Assembly (NCBI RefSeq): GCF_016808335.1
Contig: NC_053140.1
Coordinates: forward strand, 30,374,086 to 30,438,085
Origin: Panicum virgatum
Taxonomy: Eukaryota > Streptophyta > Magnoliopsida > Poales > Poaceae
Length of the DNA: 64,000 nt
Direction of reading: 5' to 3'
Shown here one piece after another: positions 15,187-27,429 of this stretch. The stretch's first letter is position 1, and every line of letters begins with the position of its first letter. Position numbers and translations under genes: made by a program. Under the pieces are notes generated by a model. It saw nothing but the letters and a program-made list of their open reading frames with translations, was not told the DNA's origin and made no database searches.

Positions 15187-15659
15187 TGTCAGTGTTTTAC
15201 TGTCACATCTACCTAGGGATACCCTTGGGTAGATGGATGATTGTGGGAAGACGCCGAGATCAAGAAAACGATGGTGCAAGCAACACAAGGGTTTAGACAG
15301 GTTCGGGCCGCACAGATGCATAGTACCCTACGTCCTATTGGGTGATTTGTATTGCCTTTGATGTAGATGGGTGCCTATACGCTAGGTTATGGTGCGGTCT
15401 ATGCATTCTATGCGCTCTACCCCTGGAGGGGTTCCTTGTCCGCCCTTATATAGGCCGGGGGAGAAAGGTTACAAGGAAGCCCTAGATCGGTATGGGCCTA
15501 AGAGTCTGTACTGAGTACTACTCGGGTGGTTTCTTTCTATACCGACTAGTTCTAGGTCTAACCAACTAGTTACATGCTGAATGGGTATGAGACAAGCCCC
15601 ATCCCATATCTAACACTGATCCGTACCACGTCAGGAATCTCGTGGCCCGGGGTCTGACA
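15187..15659 (-). repeat. Right LTR (5' LTR) with adjacent primer binding site
   Basis: It begins TGTCAGTGTTTTAC and ends GGTCTGACA, 473 bp, and pairs with the LTR at 6778-7249. On the minus strand it is followed after two bases by TGGCGCC (15178-15184), the start of the tRNA primer site. ACGAC follows at 15660. Confidence 0.85.
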
Positions 15660-15664
15660 ACGAC

Positions 15665-16932
15665 CCAAGACCATCGCGGAACTACGTGATATGATGTCTA
15701 CATGGGCTAACAATGAAGAACTAGAAAATGATCACTTCCCAAAGCGAGTCAAAGACAACAACAGTAACAAATAGCCAAATGACAATCGAGGCAAAGTTCC
15801 GAGAGACCCGCCAGATCAAGGCAAAAAGCGAATGCCAGACGATCATGTCGCGGCACTCAACCGCCCTCCACGCGGAAAGAAGTCATCCACACAAGAACAA
15901 TTCAAAAAACTACTGCTAAAGAGGTGCCTGTTTCACCCAGATGGTAAACACTCAGCAAAAGAGTGTTGCAACCTCCAAAAAGTAGTCAGCAACTTCGTCC
16001 CAGAAGAAAAGGGCAAAAAGAAGAAAGATGGGGAGGAAGATGAAGACAAGGAAGATGCTGATAAAACCACAGGCTACCAAGATGCAAACAGAACAGTGAA
16101 TGTCATCTTTGGAGGGGAAGGGTGCCTCCCAAAGCGAGTCCAAAAACTCACGCTTAGAGAAATCCTAGCCGTGGAACCAGCTACTCCAAGGTACCTGAAG
16201 CTAAGCGAGGTCCTGATCTCCTTTTCCAGAGAAGATCAATGGACCAGCTTTTCCGAACCAGGCAAACTCTCTCTAGTCCTCGACCCTGTAGTCGCGGGAG
16301 TGAGACTCACAAAAGTACTCATTGACGGAGGCAGTGGCCTCAACATTCTGTTCGAAAGTACTCTGCGTCAAATGGGGCTCGACTTCAATAAGATAAGCCC
16401 CACACAATCATCCTTCTATGGGATCGTTCCAAGTAATGCAGCAATGCCAGTTGGCACAATCTCCCTGCCAGTTACTTTCGGAACTCGCGAGAACTACCGC
16501 ACTAAGTACATAAAATTCGAAGTGGCGGATTTCGACGCTTCCTACCATGCCATATTGGGAAGACACGCTATGGCAAGATTCATGGTTGTACCCCATTACA
16601 TATATCTCTTGCTCAAGATGCCAGGACCAAATGGGGTACGGTCCCTCCATGGCGATCTAAAAAAGTCATTCGATTGCGATAAAGGATCCATTCAATGCGC
16701 TTCGACTTCTCGCAGCCGCACAACAGCTATCAGAGTCTGGGATGGAAATCCCGACCAAAAAATCGGGGCAGATAAAACCAACTCCCGAAGTCAATACCAA
16801 GGAAATAGAGCTCCAAGAGGGGGATCCATCCAAGATAGCTCTTATCAGGGGCAGATCTGGATGACAAATAGGAAAGCGCGCTTGTCAGCTTTCTACAGGA
16901 GAACCGAGACATTTTCGCTTGGAAACCAGTAG
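15665..16932 (+). pseudogene. gag C-terminus and aspartic protease of the interrupted gypsy element
   Basis: This is the continuation of the gag cut at 6772. It starts PKTIAELRDMMSTWANNEE and has a stop near 15773. From 15832 it is open for 366 codons. A zinc-knuckle-like block RCLFHPDGKHSAKECCNLQK lies at residues 30-49, followed by an acidic and lysine-rich linker. The retroviral-type protease is at about residues 150-260, with active-site LIDGGSGLNILF and the flap/end block DASYHAILGRHAMARF. DGG in place of DTG/DSG is usual in Tat elements. The frame is lost after about residue 285. The protease would cleave the polyprotein inside the particle. Confidence 0.75.
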
Positions 16933-17009
16933 ATATGCTAGGAGTACCCAGGGAACTGATCGAGCACACCCTAAAAGTCAATCCTAAAGCTTCCCCAAAG
17001 AAGCAACTC

Positions 17010-18474
17010 CTCTGACAATTCGCCCAAGACAAATGAGAGGCAATCAAAAAAGAACTCGCTAAACTACTCGCAGCAGGCTTCATCAAAAAAGTATACCACC
17101 AGAGTGGCTAGCCAACCCCGTCTTGGTCAAAAAGAAAAATAGCAATGAATGGAGAATGTGCATTGACTATACAGATCTAAACAAACATTGCCCAAAAGAT
17201 CCTTTTGGGCTACCACGTATAGATCAAGTCATTGACTCGACAGCCGGGTGCACACTACTCTCATTCCTTGACTACTACTTGGGGTACTATCAGATCACCC
17301 TCAAGAAGGAAGATCAAATCAAGACAGCTTTCATCACACCCTATGGGGCCTACTACTACAAGACCATGTCATTTGGTCTAAAGAATGTAGGGGCAACCTA
17401 CCAAAGGGCAATACAACTATGCTTCACCAATCAGTTGCACCACAATGTTGAAGCTTACATGGACGACGTGGTTGTCAAGACCAGAAATCCCCATGACTTC
17501 ATCAAAGACATGGAAGAAACTTTTGAAAGTTTGAGTAGATTCTGATGGAAGCTCAACCCCACCTAATGTGTCTTCAGTGTCCCATCAGGGAAACTACTCG
17601 GTTTCATCATTAGCAACCAAGGCATCAAGGCTAACCCAAAAAAAGTGACAGCCATCACTCAAATGGGACCACCAACCAGCATCAAGGATGTCCAAAAACT
17701 CACTGGCTGCATGGCAGCACTAAATAGATTCATCTCAAGGATGGGCGAATGAGGTCAACCATTCTTCAAACTACTAAAAGGACAAGAAAAATTCATGTGG
17801 ACAGAAGAAGCCAATGCCACCCTAGAAGACCTCAAGCACCACTTGGAGTCTCCACCAATACTCACAGCTCCAACAGAAGGCAAGAATCTATTTCTCTACA
17901 TCGCCACTACAACCCACGTGGTCAGCACCGCCATCGTCGTAGAACACCCTCAGGAAGGACACGCATACCCGGTACAAAGGCCAGTCTACTACATCAGCGA
18001 AGTACTTTCCGACTCCAAGGTCCATTACCTCGCAGTCCATAAATTATGATATGCCATCCTAATGACTTCAAGAAAGCTCCGGCACTACTTCGAAGCATAT
18101 CAAGTGTCGGTGGTCACCGAATTCCCGTTGGCGGATATACTCCACAACTCGGAGGCCACCGGTAGAATAGCCAAATGGGCAATGGAACTCGGAGCGCTCC
18201 ACCTCAACTTCAAACCAAGAACCGCCATCAAGTCACAAGCTCTAGTCGACTTCATGCCAGAATGGAGGGAAAATTAGATCCCCACTCCAGCAAACAAGTT
18301 GAAACACTGGACGATGTACTTCGATGGCTCCCTAAAACTAGACGGAGGAGGAGCAGGTGTCCTTTTCATCTCCCCTAAGGGAGACTAGCTTAAGTACATC
18401 CTACAAATCCTTTTTGAAGTCTCCAGTAATGAAGCCGAATACGAGGCGTTATTGTACGGGCTCCGCCTGAAAAT
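17010..18474 (+). pseudogene. Reverse transcriptase and RNase H of the gypsy element
   Basis: The RT palm reads WRMCIDYTDLNKHCPKDPF, LLSFLDYYLGYYQI and, at about 17457, the catalytic YMDDVVV. Stops interrupt it near 17543, 17564 and 17750. The thumb and connection (TGCMAALNRFISRMGE) and the first RNase H segment (LFLYIATTTHVVSTAIV, KLRHYFEAYQVSVVTEF) follow. A second, Tat-type RNase H begins WTMYFDGSLKLDGGGAGV and is cut at 18479 by the solo LTR just after EAEYEALLYGLRLKI. Two RNase H-like domains in series are characteristic of the Tat lineage. Confidence 0.75.
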
Positions 18475-18479
18475 CTCCC

Positions 18480-19979
18480 TGTTGACGTTCGCTAATGACT
18501 CATTTCAAGCGCCATATTGAGCCTAAAATCATGAGAATAAAAGTCTCATAACTGCTGATGTTATCCAGAAAGAGCCAATTCCATGTTTCCTCTTAGAAAT
18601 ATTGCTATATTGGAATTCGGGCAGAAATACAAGTAAAACAGGCTTCAAGCGTCAGGATACAAACTCGACAATCAGAACAAGCTATTAGCTCCTGCATGAG
18701 CGTATGAAAGACGAGTGTCAACACTAGTGGTAGGAGTTATTGCTAACAAATTTCACAAAGTGTTAGTGTACATTTATGTGCAGGTTGCTTATGCTTGGAA
18801 ATGAGAGGAGAATGCAGCCCAAAAGCAAGGTGACACATTGTCAATCCGAGGCAAAATCTTCTCGACGAATCAGACGCGTTCACGAGGATCTACGAGCCCA
18901 CCAGAGCTACCAAACCGACTCAAGACAAGCCATGACCCACATACATAACATGAGGGCCCACCTAGCAGCCTTCAGACCAAGAACCGGGCCAAACGGGCTC
19001 GGCCCATGGCCGGTCGACCATCATGGTCGGCCGACCATGTGGTGGCAGCCCACGGGTCCCACCGACTCTCAGCTAACATGTGGCGTCTTGTGGTTGGCCC
19101 TCCATGGCGGTTTGGCTCAATCCCCGGGTGAATGGCAGGTGGTTCCCTCCTATAAATATGAAGGGAGGGGCTCCAAATGAAGACACATGTCACACCATCA
19201 ACAATTCACTCTTCTCTTGAGTTCTCACTTGAGTGAGAGTTGTCTTAGGGAGTTTAGGGGTAGAGGTACTCAAGAGGGGCGCTAGTAACGGCACTCTTCT
19301 CCAATTTGTACCTCTACAAGAGAGTGAGGGGGAGTCGGTGGAAGTGCCGGGTCTGTCGGCACTCTTCTCCGCTTGTACCTCGACGGATGCTTATTCGGTT
19401 GTAAGTGTTTGAGACTTTCTTATTTAGAATTAGAGTTTCCTTGCAAGTTATTTCTTCTGCCTTATATAAGTTGAGTGTATGCTTAGAGTAGCATTTGATC
19501 CTAGCTTAAGACTCCGGATAGAAAAGGATAGTCTTGATCGGGGTTAGGATTAGTAGGGAATAGCGTAGATGTGGTGTCTAGGCTAGACTATACCACTCAG
19601 TTGTATGATAGTCCCACGGTTTGTAGAGGTAGCCGGCAGGTGGTGACAGCCCTGTTCGAGCCCTAGTAACCCTCCTCGTCCGGATATTGGATAGAGCATT
19701 ATTACCGGAGCTATCGGCTTGTTTAAGCAGGTCAAAACCGGTAGCTCGAAGTATAACGGCGAAGTATCTCTTCCTCTAAACATAGATTCTAAATCTTAGG
19801 AAGTCCTCTCTATCCTATACCTCCTACACCAGTGTGTGTGTCCTTGGATGAGCCTGAACCCGTAGATAGTGTACTCACGTTCCTCAGTGGATACGATACC
19901 CTGGAATACTCTTGGGTGAAAGCTACAGTGGTATCCATGCGCCTGCGAATTTTATTTGTGACATTACAAAATACCAACA
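18480..19979 (+). mobile_element. Solo LTR (1.5 kb) inserted in the RNase H domain
   Basis: It begins TGTTGACGTTCGC and ends AATACCAACA. The 5-bp target duplication CTCCC stands on both sides (18475-18479 and 19980-19984). Removing it with one duplicate would make the flanking RNase H frame continuous. A TATA-like tataaata is near 19152, followed by the presumed R/U5. The 3' half resembles the LTR at 330-850. No internal region is present, so it most likely arose by LTR-LTR recombination after insertion. Confidence 0.88.
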
Positions 19980-19984
19980 CTCCC

Positions 19985-21516
19985 TCAGAATCAAAAGACT
20001 ACTCGTCTTTGGTGACTCCAGACTAGTCGTCCAACAAGTCAACAAGGAATAGGATCGAAACAACGAGAGAATGGATGACTATGTTGCAGAAGTCCGCAAG
20101 CTGGAAAACAAATTCACCTGATTGGAAATTCATCATGTCATACGTGATAACAACATAGGGGCAGATATCCTCTCTAAACTTGGATCAACTCGAGCCCAAG
20201 TCCCCTCCAGCATATTTGCCCAAGAGTTGCATCATCCATCCATCAAGAAAACTGAATCCATTGACCAAGTCCCTGAGGACCAAGGTCGAGAGGTGATAAT
20301 GATCGATGAAGATTGGAGAGCCAAAATCATCGACTACATCACCGACAAAAAACTTCCAATAGACAAGACAAAGGCGATAACAATCGCCACAAGAAGCAAA
20401 GGTTATGTCCTAGTTGGAAGTAAGCTCTACAAGAGAGGTTCCTACTCAGGAGTACTCATGAAGTGCATCCCTCGGGAAGAAGGCAAAGAACTACTCGAAG
20501 AAATCCACTTTGTGGTTTGTAGTAATCATGTAGCATCTAAAACCCTAGTGGGGAAAGTTTTCTGAGCAGGGTTCTATTGGCCTACGGCACTCAAAGATGC
20601 TGAAATTCTTGTAAAACAATGCACAAAATGCCAGTTCTTTGGCAAACAAGCAAAAGTACCAGCCTACAACTTGATCACCATACCACCTTCATGGCCCTTT
20701 GCATGCTGGGGGCTCGACATGATTGGACCCCTCGCCAAAGCCCCAGGAGGATTCACCTACGTTCTGGTCGCAATAGACAAGTTCACAAAGTGGATTGAGT
20801 ACAAGCCCGTCACCACTCAAAGTGCTGACAGAGTTGTCGATTTCATCTGCGACATCCTATATAGATTCGGATTACCAAATACCATCATCACATATCTGGG
20901 ATCTAACTTTACTTCAGACGCCTTCTGGGACTTCTGCGAGCGAAGCGCCATCAACATCAAATACGTCTCCGTAGTCCACCCACGGGCTAATGGACAAGTG
21001 GAACGTGCAAATGGTATGATCCTAGAAGGCTTGAAGAACAAACTCTACGAGGCCAACAGCAAGAAAGGAGGCAAGTGGCTATCAGAAATTCCTCACGTCA
21101 TCTGGGGGCTCAGAACTCAACCGTGCAAGTCAACGGGGCAAACTCCATTCTTTCTAGTTTACGGATCGGAAGCAATCCTCCCGGCAGACATAATGTGGCA
21201 GTCCGCCAGACTAGAAGCATATGAAGAAGAAGCCAAAGAAGCCAGACAACTAGAACTAGATTCAGTTGAGGAAGCCAGATGCAATGCACTAGTACAAATC
21301 GCCCGGTATCTGCATGGAGTGCGTCGCTACCACGATCAAAACGTACAAGAAAGATCCTTCAACATCGGAGATATGGTCCTGCGCCAAATCCAGAACAAAG
21401 AAGGCCTCCACAAGCTTAACTCAAGGTGGGAAGGACCATTCATCGTTTCCATGGTGACAAGGCCAGGATCCTATCGGCTACAACAAAACTATAAGAGCGC
21501 GTTGCCAGCAGAATAA
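19985..21516 (+). pseudogene. RNase H end and integrase of the gypsy element
   Basis: RNase H resumes after the solo LTR with LLVFGDSRLVVQQVNKE, then IHHVIRDNNIGADILSKLG. The integrase zinc region is IHFVVCSNHVAS...CTKCQFFGKQ, with a stop near 20563. The catalytic core is open from about 20670: WGLDMIGPLAKAPGGF, then IITYLGSNFTS where the second acidic residue of the D,D-35-E triad is replaced by tyrosine, then HPRANGQVERANG with the glutamate. The C-terminal part (FNIGDMVLRQIQNKEGLHKL, WEGPFIV) is present and the frame ends at 21516. The missing Asp would make the integrase inactive. Confidence 0.75.
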
Positions 21517-22724
21517 AGATTTCTTACTGTGACATCATTGATGTAGGAGAGAGTTTTATTGTTTGTAATGATCTGCAAATGATTGTCTTTCTTCTATAAT
21601 ATATAGTTGGTGGAGCTGTTTAAACTGTGTCGTGATTTGATTCTATATGATTCAAGGCATACAGAAATTTCTTGGTTGGCCTTCTCTTCTTTGACTACAT
21701 GGTCAAATATGAAATATTCTTGATCACTTCATATATAGTAAAAGAGAAGAAATGTAGTTATGAGAAGCCACGTACAATATGAAATGACTAGCTATACACT
21801 TCTTTACTTGTTATATTGGTTGGCATCATCACATCATATCATAATTCTTTTTCCTTCTCCTATAATTTTCTTATAAATTCTATGGCTCCACAGTTTTCAT
21901 TAGGCATATCTCATGCTGTGTTCTTTAATATTCTTCTAATATGAAGTTAGGTTCTCAAAAATTTCTTTGTGGTCATAAAAATAATAGTGATATTGTCTAA
22001 GAGGAAAGGTTGCAATAGATCAGCCACATAAAAGGAATAGGAGCTGATTAGTTATCCATTACATTTTTTTAGATATCTTTAAGTCCCATTTTAATTTTCA
22101 TACATGCATATGCCCTATTTGTCGCCTACAAGTTTCATGCTGAACTGTGTTCCCTTTTACATGATTTTCTCAAATCAAGAATGATTTAGCATTGATTTGT
22201 ATGCAAGTCCTATATATCCGTAATATGATACTATATTGTCTTTGGACACCCCCATGAGTTTTGCCAGATATGAAAATTAACAAACCATATTTTTAGGGAT
22301 GGCAGAAAATTAAACTAGCAATAATCAGCTGTCAGTATAGGTTATTATTAACAGTTTGCCTTGTCCCACACCTTAGCTTACTCAGCTTTTGCAGTTTTAG
22401 CTTTTCCACGTTTCCTTGTGCCACTGGGTTCTCGCTCCTTGGTCTACAGCAGCCAAAATTTCTAAACGGACGGGCACGGGATCGTGCCTATTTCATTGAT
22501 AAAGTAGGAGTACAAAGCCGGTTAACTGGCAAAGAATTATTTACAATTATTCTCGCACTAATAAATTCGCAAGTGGCCGCTTACAGAGATATGTAATGAT
22601 TTGGCACTATCTTGGAGAGGGAAATATTCTACAACTATTAATTGATGATTTCTATCACGGGGTCCGAATATATTATTTTCACAGTTTGTGACTTGATCGC
22701 TAAACTTGAACATGCTTTTCCATT
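21517..22724. other. AT-rich DNA between the gypsy element and the CACTA element
   Basis: No gene was recognised. No 3' LTR matching the 4891-4976 fragment was found after the integrase, so the gypsy element seems to end truncated near 21530. The stretch contains short 'cttctttac'/'cttctcct' tracts and AT-rich sequence without long frames. Confidence 0.5.
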
Positions 22725-22741
22725 CACTACTACAAAAACGT

Positions 22742-22970
22742 TGATTTGTCCCGGTTGGGAAACTGCTGTTGTCCTGGTTTCCCAACCGGGAACGCCTGTC
22801 CGGGACAAAAGGGGGTGCCCTTTTGTCCCGGGTGTGGCAACCGGGACAAAAGATGACCTTTTGTCCCGGCTGGTAACACCAACCGGGACAAAAGGTGCAG
22901 CCAGCGCCCACGTGGCTGGCGCACCCTTTTGTCCCGGTTGGTGTTACCAACCGGGACAAAAGGTCTCTTT
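22742..22970. repeat. Left subterminal inverted repeats of the CACTA element
   Basis: Several inverted copies of TTGTCCCGGTTGG / CCAACCGGGACAAAAGG stand in tandem, forming hairpins with arms of about 20 bases. In En/Spm-type elements such subterminal repeats bind the TNPA-type protein. The same motif array is at 33229-33500. Confidence 0.85.
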
Positions 22971-23419
22971 TTTTTCATGTTTTTTTTTCTCAATTCTTTT
23001 TCTATTTCAATTATACTTTTGTATTTCAATTAAACTTATGTATTGGAATTCAGTGTGTATGATCTCCACTAATATATACATATATATATAGTTACTTATA
23101 TAATATTTGTCCTAGATAGTTTTCATATATAAATTAATTCACTTATATATATATATGTATACACATATCTATACATGTGAATTCCTTTACATATGAAAAT
23201 GTCTAGGACCAATATTATATAAATATATATATACACATATATATTATTGGAGTGCTTATATATATAATACATACATACTCCATCATATTTGCATAGGTAT
23301 ATTCGTTCTTAATTACATAGTAGAATTTGCCTTTTGGAAATTTAATACATACATACTCATAAATAGAAATTTAATACATAGACACACATATATATTTACA
23401 TAGTTATATTCGTTCTTAA
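22971..23419. other. AT-rich spacer inside the CACTA element
   Basis: T-rich tract (22970-23000) then dense 'atatat' and 'tacatacatac' sequence with no coding frame. It lies downstream of the Ulp1-like gene on the minus strand and would be its 3' flank. Confidence 0.6.
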
Positions 23420-25985
23420 TTACATATATACGCGTATATTGTCATATTTACTGTGATTGTCAATATTAGATATTCCATCATAGTAGAATTCGCCTTTTGG
23501 ATCGAGGACTTGCTCAATAATAAATCCGGAGAATTGTTCTTGAATCGCCATAATCTTTTCCTCCGGTATGAGTTTATCGCGCATCTCCCCGACCTATGGA
23601 AAAAGGGGATAATTAATTTCGACTAATTAAAATACGAATTCAAATATTAACAAGTTTTTTTACTTACTTCCTCCTCCCAATCTGTCCAGCCCTTTGGAGG
23701 ACCTACCAGACCATGGATGTTCTCGTATACATAGTATGCGCACAATACAATGCCTGGTTTCTGCCTCATACACTTTAAGAGAGAAGAAATTATCAGGTAT
23801 TTACATGAATATATAATAAAACTAATGAATCGTGCAACGAATCATCCAAGCGCGTACCGTAAAATCTGTCTTGATCTTCAATTCCTTGTCAAATTTGCCT
23901 GGATGATTTTTAGCGAATTCTTTCCAAACCCTGTGCATGATTAGAACAATTATAGTCAAGTAACAAAGTGATTCAAATTATCGGTCATGGACGGAGTAGT
24001 GGTAGAATTACTTTTTCATCATGTTAAGAAGATTTTCGTATTGTTCTGGAGGTCTCATCAATGAGTCCATAACCACGAGTAGGCTCTTCTCGGGAATTAT
24101 GACAATTAGGACAAAGTGTTCACTGCAAGATTATACGGAGGCAGTTCTTGGTAGTTAAGGTTTAAACAATTCGATTATAGAATAGAAAGAGTTAGACGGA
24201 AGGAATCACTCACGCAAAGTTGTAAGGAAACAATATCATTTGCTTGTTGTGATGAACGCTTATGTACTTGAACAAGTTTTGGAATATGTCATCGGGATTG
24301 TCCCGTAAAAGCCTCCAATTACAAGTAATTGGGTCGATGAAGCCGAGGTGAGAGTATCCCTTTCTTCTGCAAGTATGTATCTCCATTCTACATGATACCG
24401 AATAAATCAAGAGATCAGTATGTTGAGATCATGCAAAACAATACGTAAGGAGAGTAAAATACTTACAGAACCCACAAGCCGACCATAGAGATGTCGAGGG
24501 CCTCCTGATGGAATAGTTGGTAAATTTCTTCCCAGTTTATCCATATAATGGCCTCCCCCCGTAAGAAATCGTCATCTTTAATCTTTGCGCCCTGCATGAA
24601 GATGCAATCGGCCATTGCACGCATGTAGTGCTGGTGCAGCTTATACATTTGCGTTGGAAGCACAGACACTACTTTGGGGGGTACAAGAGTTTTGCCGATC
24701 TCAAACGTCCATTTGACGACCACATCGGCCTTTGGAATATCTTCTCCCCTTGCAATCTGAGCAGGCCGTCAGGTTTGATTCTTTCAGAAATGTAACAAAG
24801 TCTTGTTCTTGCGTCGTCTGTCCCACTACGAGAGGCTCTATTGATTGTTTCTTTTGGGCTCCGAGCTGTGGAACGTCGGACGACGACTGACTTTGATTGT
24901 CTCTTCTTTTTCTCAGTAGTTTTGATAATTGTGCATTCGTAGTCTGAAGGGGGGTCTCTTGGAATGAATTTTCTCTTATTTGCTTCGCACATTCCCTTAA
25001 AAAATTTCAAATCTATCGGATTTATGACTTTCTCGGGCTCCGGCTTCGGCTTCGGCTTGAAGTGCTCTTTAACTCTTTCTTGAGTTATCCGATCGCATTC
25101 TTCAAGGCTCATGTCCCAGGGTTTAATAGGAGCCTCCTTGGTTTTCTTCTTCTTTTCCTTCTTCTTTGGAGGCTCCCTAGCCGGTGCAGCTACCTTCTTT
25201 GCCGGCGGCCGTTTCTGCTTCTTTGCCGGCGGCGGAGGGGGTGACCATGGAGGCGACGGTGACGCTTGAGTGTTCATCGGTGCATGAGATGATGGTGATG
25301 GAGAATGTGCCGGTGAACCTTGCCGAGACAGTGCTGCCCTTGGGGAGTTTTGCAGAGATGCCGGTCTTGGAGAGGCATGCTGAGATGCCGGTCTTGGTGT
25401 TTGATCATCCGACTTTAGGACAATGTAGCGCTTATCCCATAGGATGTAGCCATGAATGGCTTCTGCTAGTGTCCTCTCCCCATCGCCTCCAGGAATATCA
25501 AGCTCGAGCGTCTCCCAACCCTGGCACACCTGCTCCACGCCAACTCTTGTGTATCTAGGCGGAATTTGCTGCCCGTGGTACACGTCGCCTGGTTCGGTTG
25601 GCATGGCGGTACCGTACGCAACAGTGAACATTAAGTTTATAATGGCAGTCTGCAGGTCACAAGGTGTCCGGTGGGTGATCTCATCCACTGGAAATCGCTG
25701 CGGGGCCGACGCTTCAACTGCGGCCTGGATCCCCGTGGGCTCGGCGGCGGCGACGTCTGTGGAAGCGCAGCTGCTTTTCCGCTGAGACAGGTGATCGGCT
25801 GCGACACTAGGCTCTGGAGGCAACATTTGCGCTTGCTGCTGCTGGCTCATTGCTACGGCCACTTGGCGTTGAACCTCTTCCTCCAGTCTTTGATCGTGTG
25901 ACATGAGCCGTTCCTCTAGCCTTCGCAGGTGCTCCCGCTCATCATTCTTTCTTCTTTGCCGGCTTCTATATGATTTGTAAATATA
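23420..25985 (-). CDS. CACTA-encoded protein with Ulp1-like (C48) cysteine protease end
   Basis: The minus-strand gene has a proline/lysine-rich first part (25985-24770: LRRLEERLMSHDQRLEEEV, a Q-rich coiled coil, then SPPWSPPPPPAKKQKRPPAKK). Spliced exons follow: VVKWTFEIGKTLVPPKVVSV, HFVLIVIIPEKSLLVVMDSL, YENLLNMMKK, KPGIVLCAYYVYENIHGL, and an end FYYDGISNIDNHSKYDN with TAA at 23420-23422. The His, Asp and Cys positions match the order in Ulp1-type SUMO proteases. Introns with GT...AG ends are visible, for example about 24130-24215. A likely single extra G in a GGGG run near 24755 shifts the frame. Upstream exons (expected TNPA-like DNA-binding domain) are not seen. Ulp1-like domains are known in some plant CACTA and Mutator elements. 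Confidence 0.6.
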
Positions 25986-27429
25986 CCTTTATTTACACAA
26001 TAAATTATGATTTCACTCTTAACAACAAATTATGATTTCACTCTAAATAACATGAACTCTAAATTATGATTTCAAATTATGAGCATGTCCCAAAGTTACA
26101 TGAGTGTAGCTTCCTAGCTACTGAAAATGAGCCATAATTGGTCGACGATGTCGATCTCAGTGCTGCAAACACTCGATACACTCTGAAAACTAAAAATTAA
26201 AGAACATTGGGGAACTATACAGAGGCAGGAGCTTCCCAACGTAGCGAGAGGTTCTGGGGTTCAATGGAATGGAGAAGGTGTTGAGGGGCTCTCGTAGTAG
26301 GACGATCTTTTAGGAGATGAAACCTCGGTGTCAAATGCAGTGGGATTTGGCCTTTCTCCAGTATGATTCCATCTATTTTTAGGTACAGGCAGCTTTAGTA
26401 GTTTATGTACCAGGCTGCTGCATTACTTTTACCTTTTAGGTATAACAAATGTATTGTTGAATGATTGATCGCTCTTATACTAGTTTACCATGCTTCTTAG
26501 TACACAATTCTCGTAATTTTCTAGACCTTCATTGATCCTGTACAATGCTAAATTAACCATATAATTTGCTACTTTCTTTGAATTGTGCCGATTTCATCAG
26601 GTTCTTTTGTTGTGGTTGATTTTATGGACTTAGGTCTAAGTAGCACGAAACTAAAAGTTTTTTTATTAGTAAATGTTATAGAAAATTTATGGATCCATGT
26701 TACTTACTTGCCAAGAGTTTTCTTTCTAGTAAATCGAAGTCAGCAATTTACGTCAATTAAGTTGGACCCTGAATGTTATTATAGTAAATTCATAGATTCA
26801 TGTCAATTACTTATCAATAATTTTTCTCTCATGCAGATCATAATTAGAAAGTTATGTTAGTCATTGTTGTGGTACTGTAAGTTTGACAGATGATTTACAC
26901 GGTGCATTTGTGTCGATCCGTGAGCTTACTTCCTTCCATTTCCTATTTGTGACAGATGATTTAAGTCAGATTCAGGGTGAACACTATAATAGTTTTGTGA
27001 AGCCTCATATCAATGCACCTACATTTGAGAGCAGCAGAGACAAGCATGCATGGTGATTCTGTTAGTGTTGGAGGGGACGAGATCGAGCTCTACCTTTGGG
27101 TACGCGGCGTGGGCTGGGATGGCCTGTAGCGGCGGGTCGACGGCGAACAGGGGATGGTGGCGAGGGCGTTACGGCGGCGGCGGTGGCTCTGGGCGGCGGC
27201 GTGAGGTCGGGGCGGGCTCTGGGCGGCGGCGATGTCGATGGCGGTGGTGCTCGGCTCGCGCGGTGGGGGGAGCAGGACGGCGGCGGCGGTGGCTCTGGGC
27301 GGCGGCGTGAGGTCGGGGCTCTGGGCGGCGGCGACGTCGATGGCGGCGGTGCTCGGATCGCGCGGTGGGGGGAGCAGGATGGGCGCAGATGAGAAGTGTT
27401 AGGAGAAGGGCGAAGGAGGAAGGAAATAT
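25986..27429. other. Non-coding interior of the CACTA element with a GC-rich block
   Basis: 25986-27040 is AT-rich with no credible gene. 27050-27400 is very GC-rich (ggcggcggcg repeats) and open in several frames on both strands, typical of compositional bias. It adjoins the internal repeat block at 27430. Confidence 0.5.

Larger units (their letters stand above)
6778..15659 (-). mobile_element. Complete LTR retrotransposon, Tat/Grande-like, without pol (8.9 kb)
   Basis: The element is bounded by two LTRs (472 and 473 bp) that begin TG and end CA and flanked by a 5-bp target duplication, ACGAC, at 6773-6777 and 15660-15664. It lies on the minus strand: gag starts next to the right LTR, the primer site TGGCGCC is at 15178-15184, and a purine-rich tract abuts the left LTR. 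Between gag and the left LTR there is no protease, RT or integrase. Instead there is a tandem-repeat block (11209-12950) and an antisense gene on the plus strand (7940-10929). An antisense ORF and tandem repeats before the 3' LTR are features of the Tat/Retand/Grande lineage. It is non-autonomous and landed inside the gag of a relative. Confidence 0.85.

Noticed and set aside
22642..23091. 149-codon ORF across the CACTA left end
   Set aside because: Reads through palindromic terminal repeats and AT-rich DNA; no domain.
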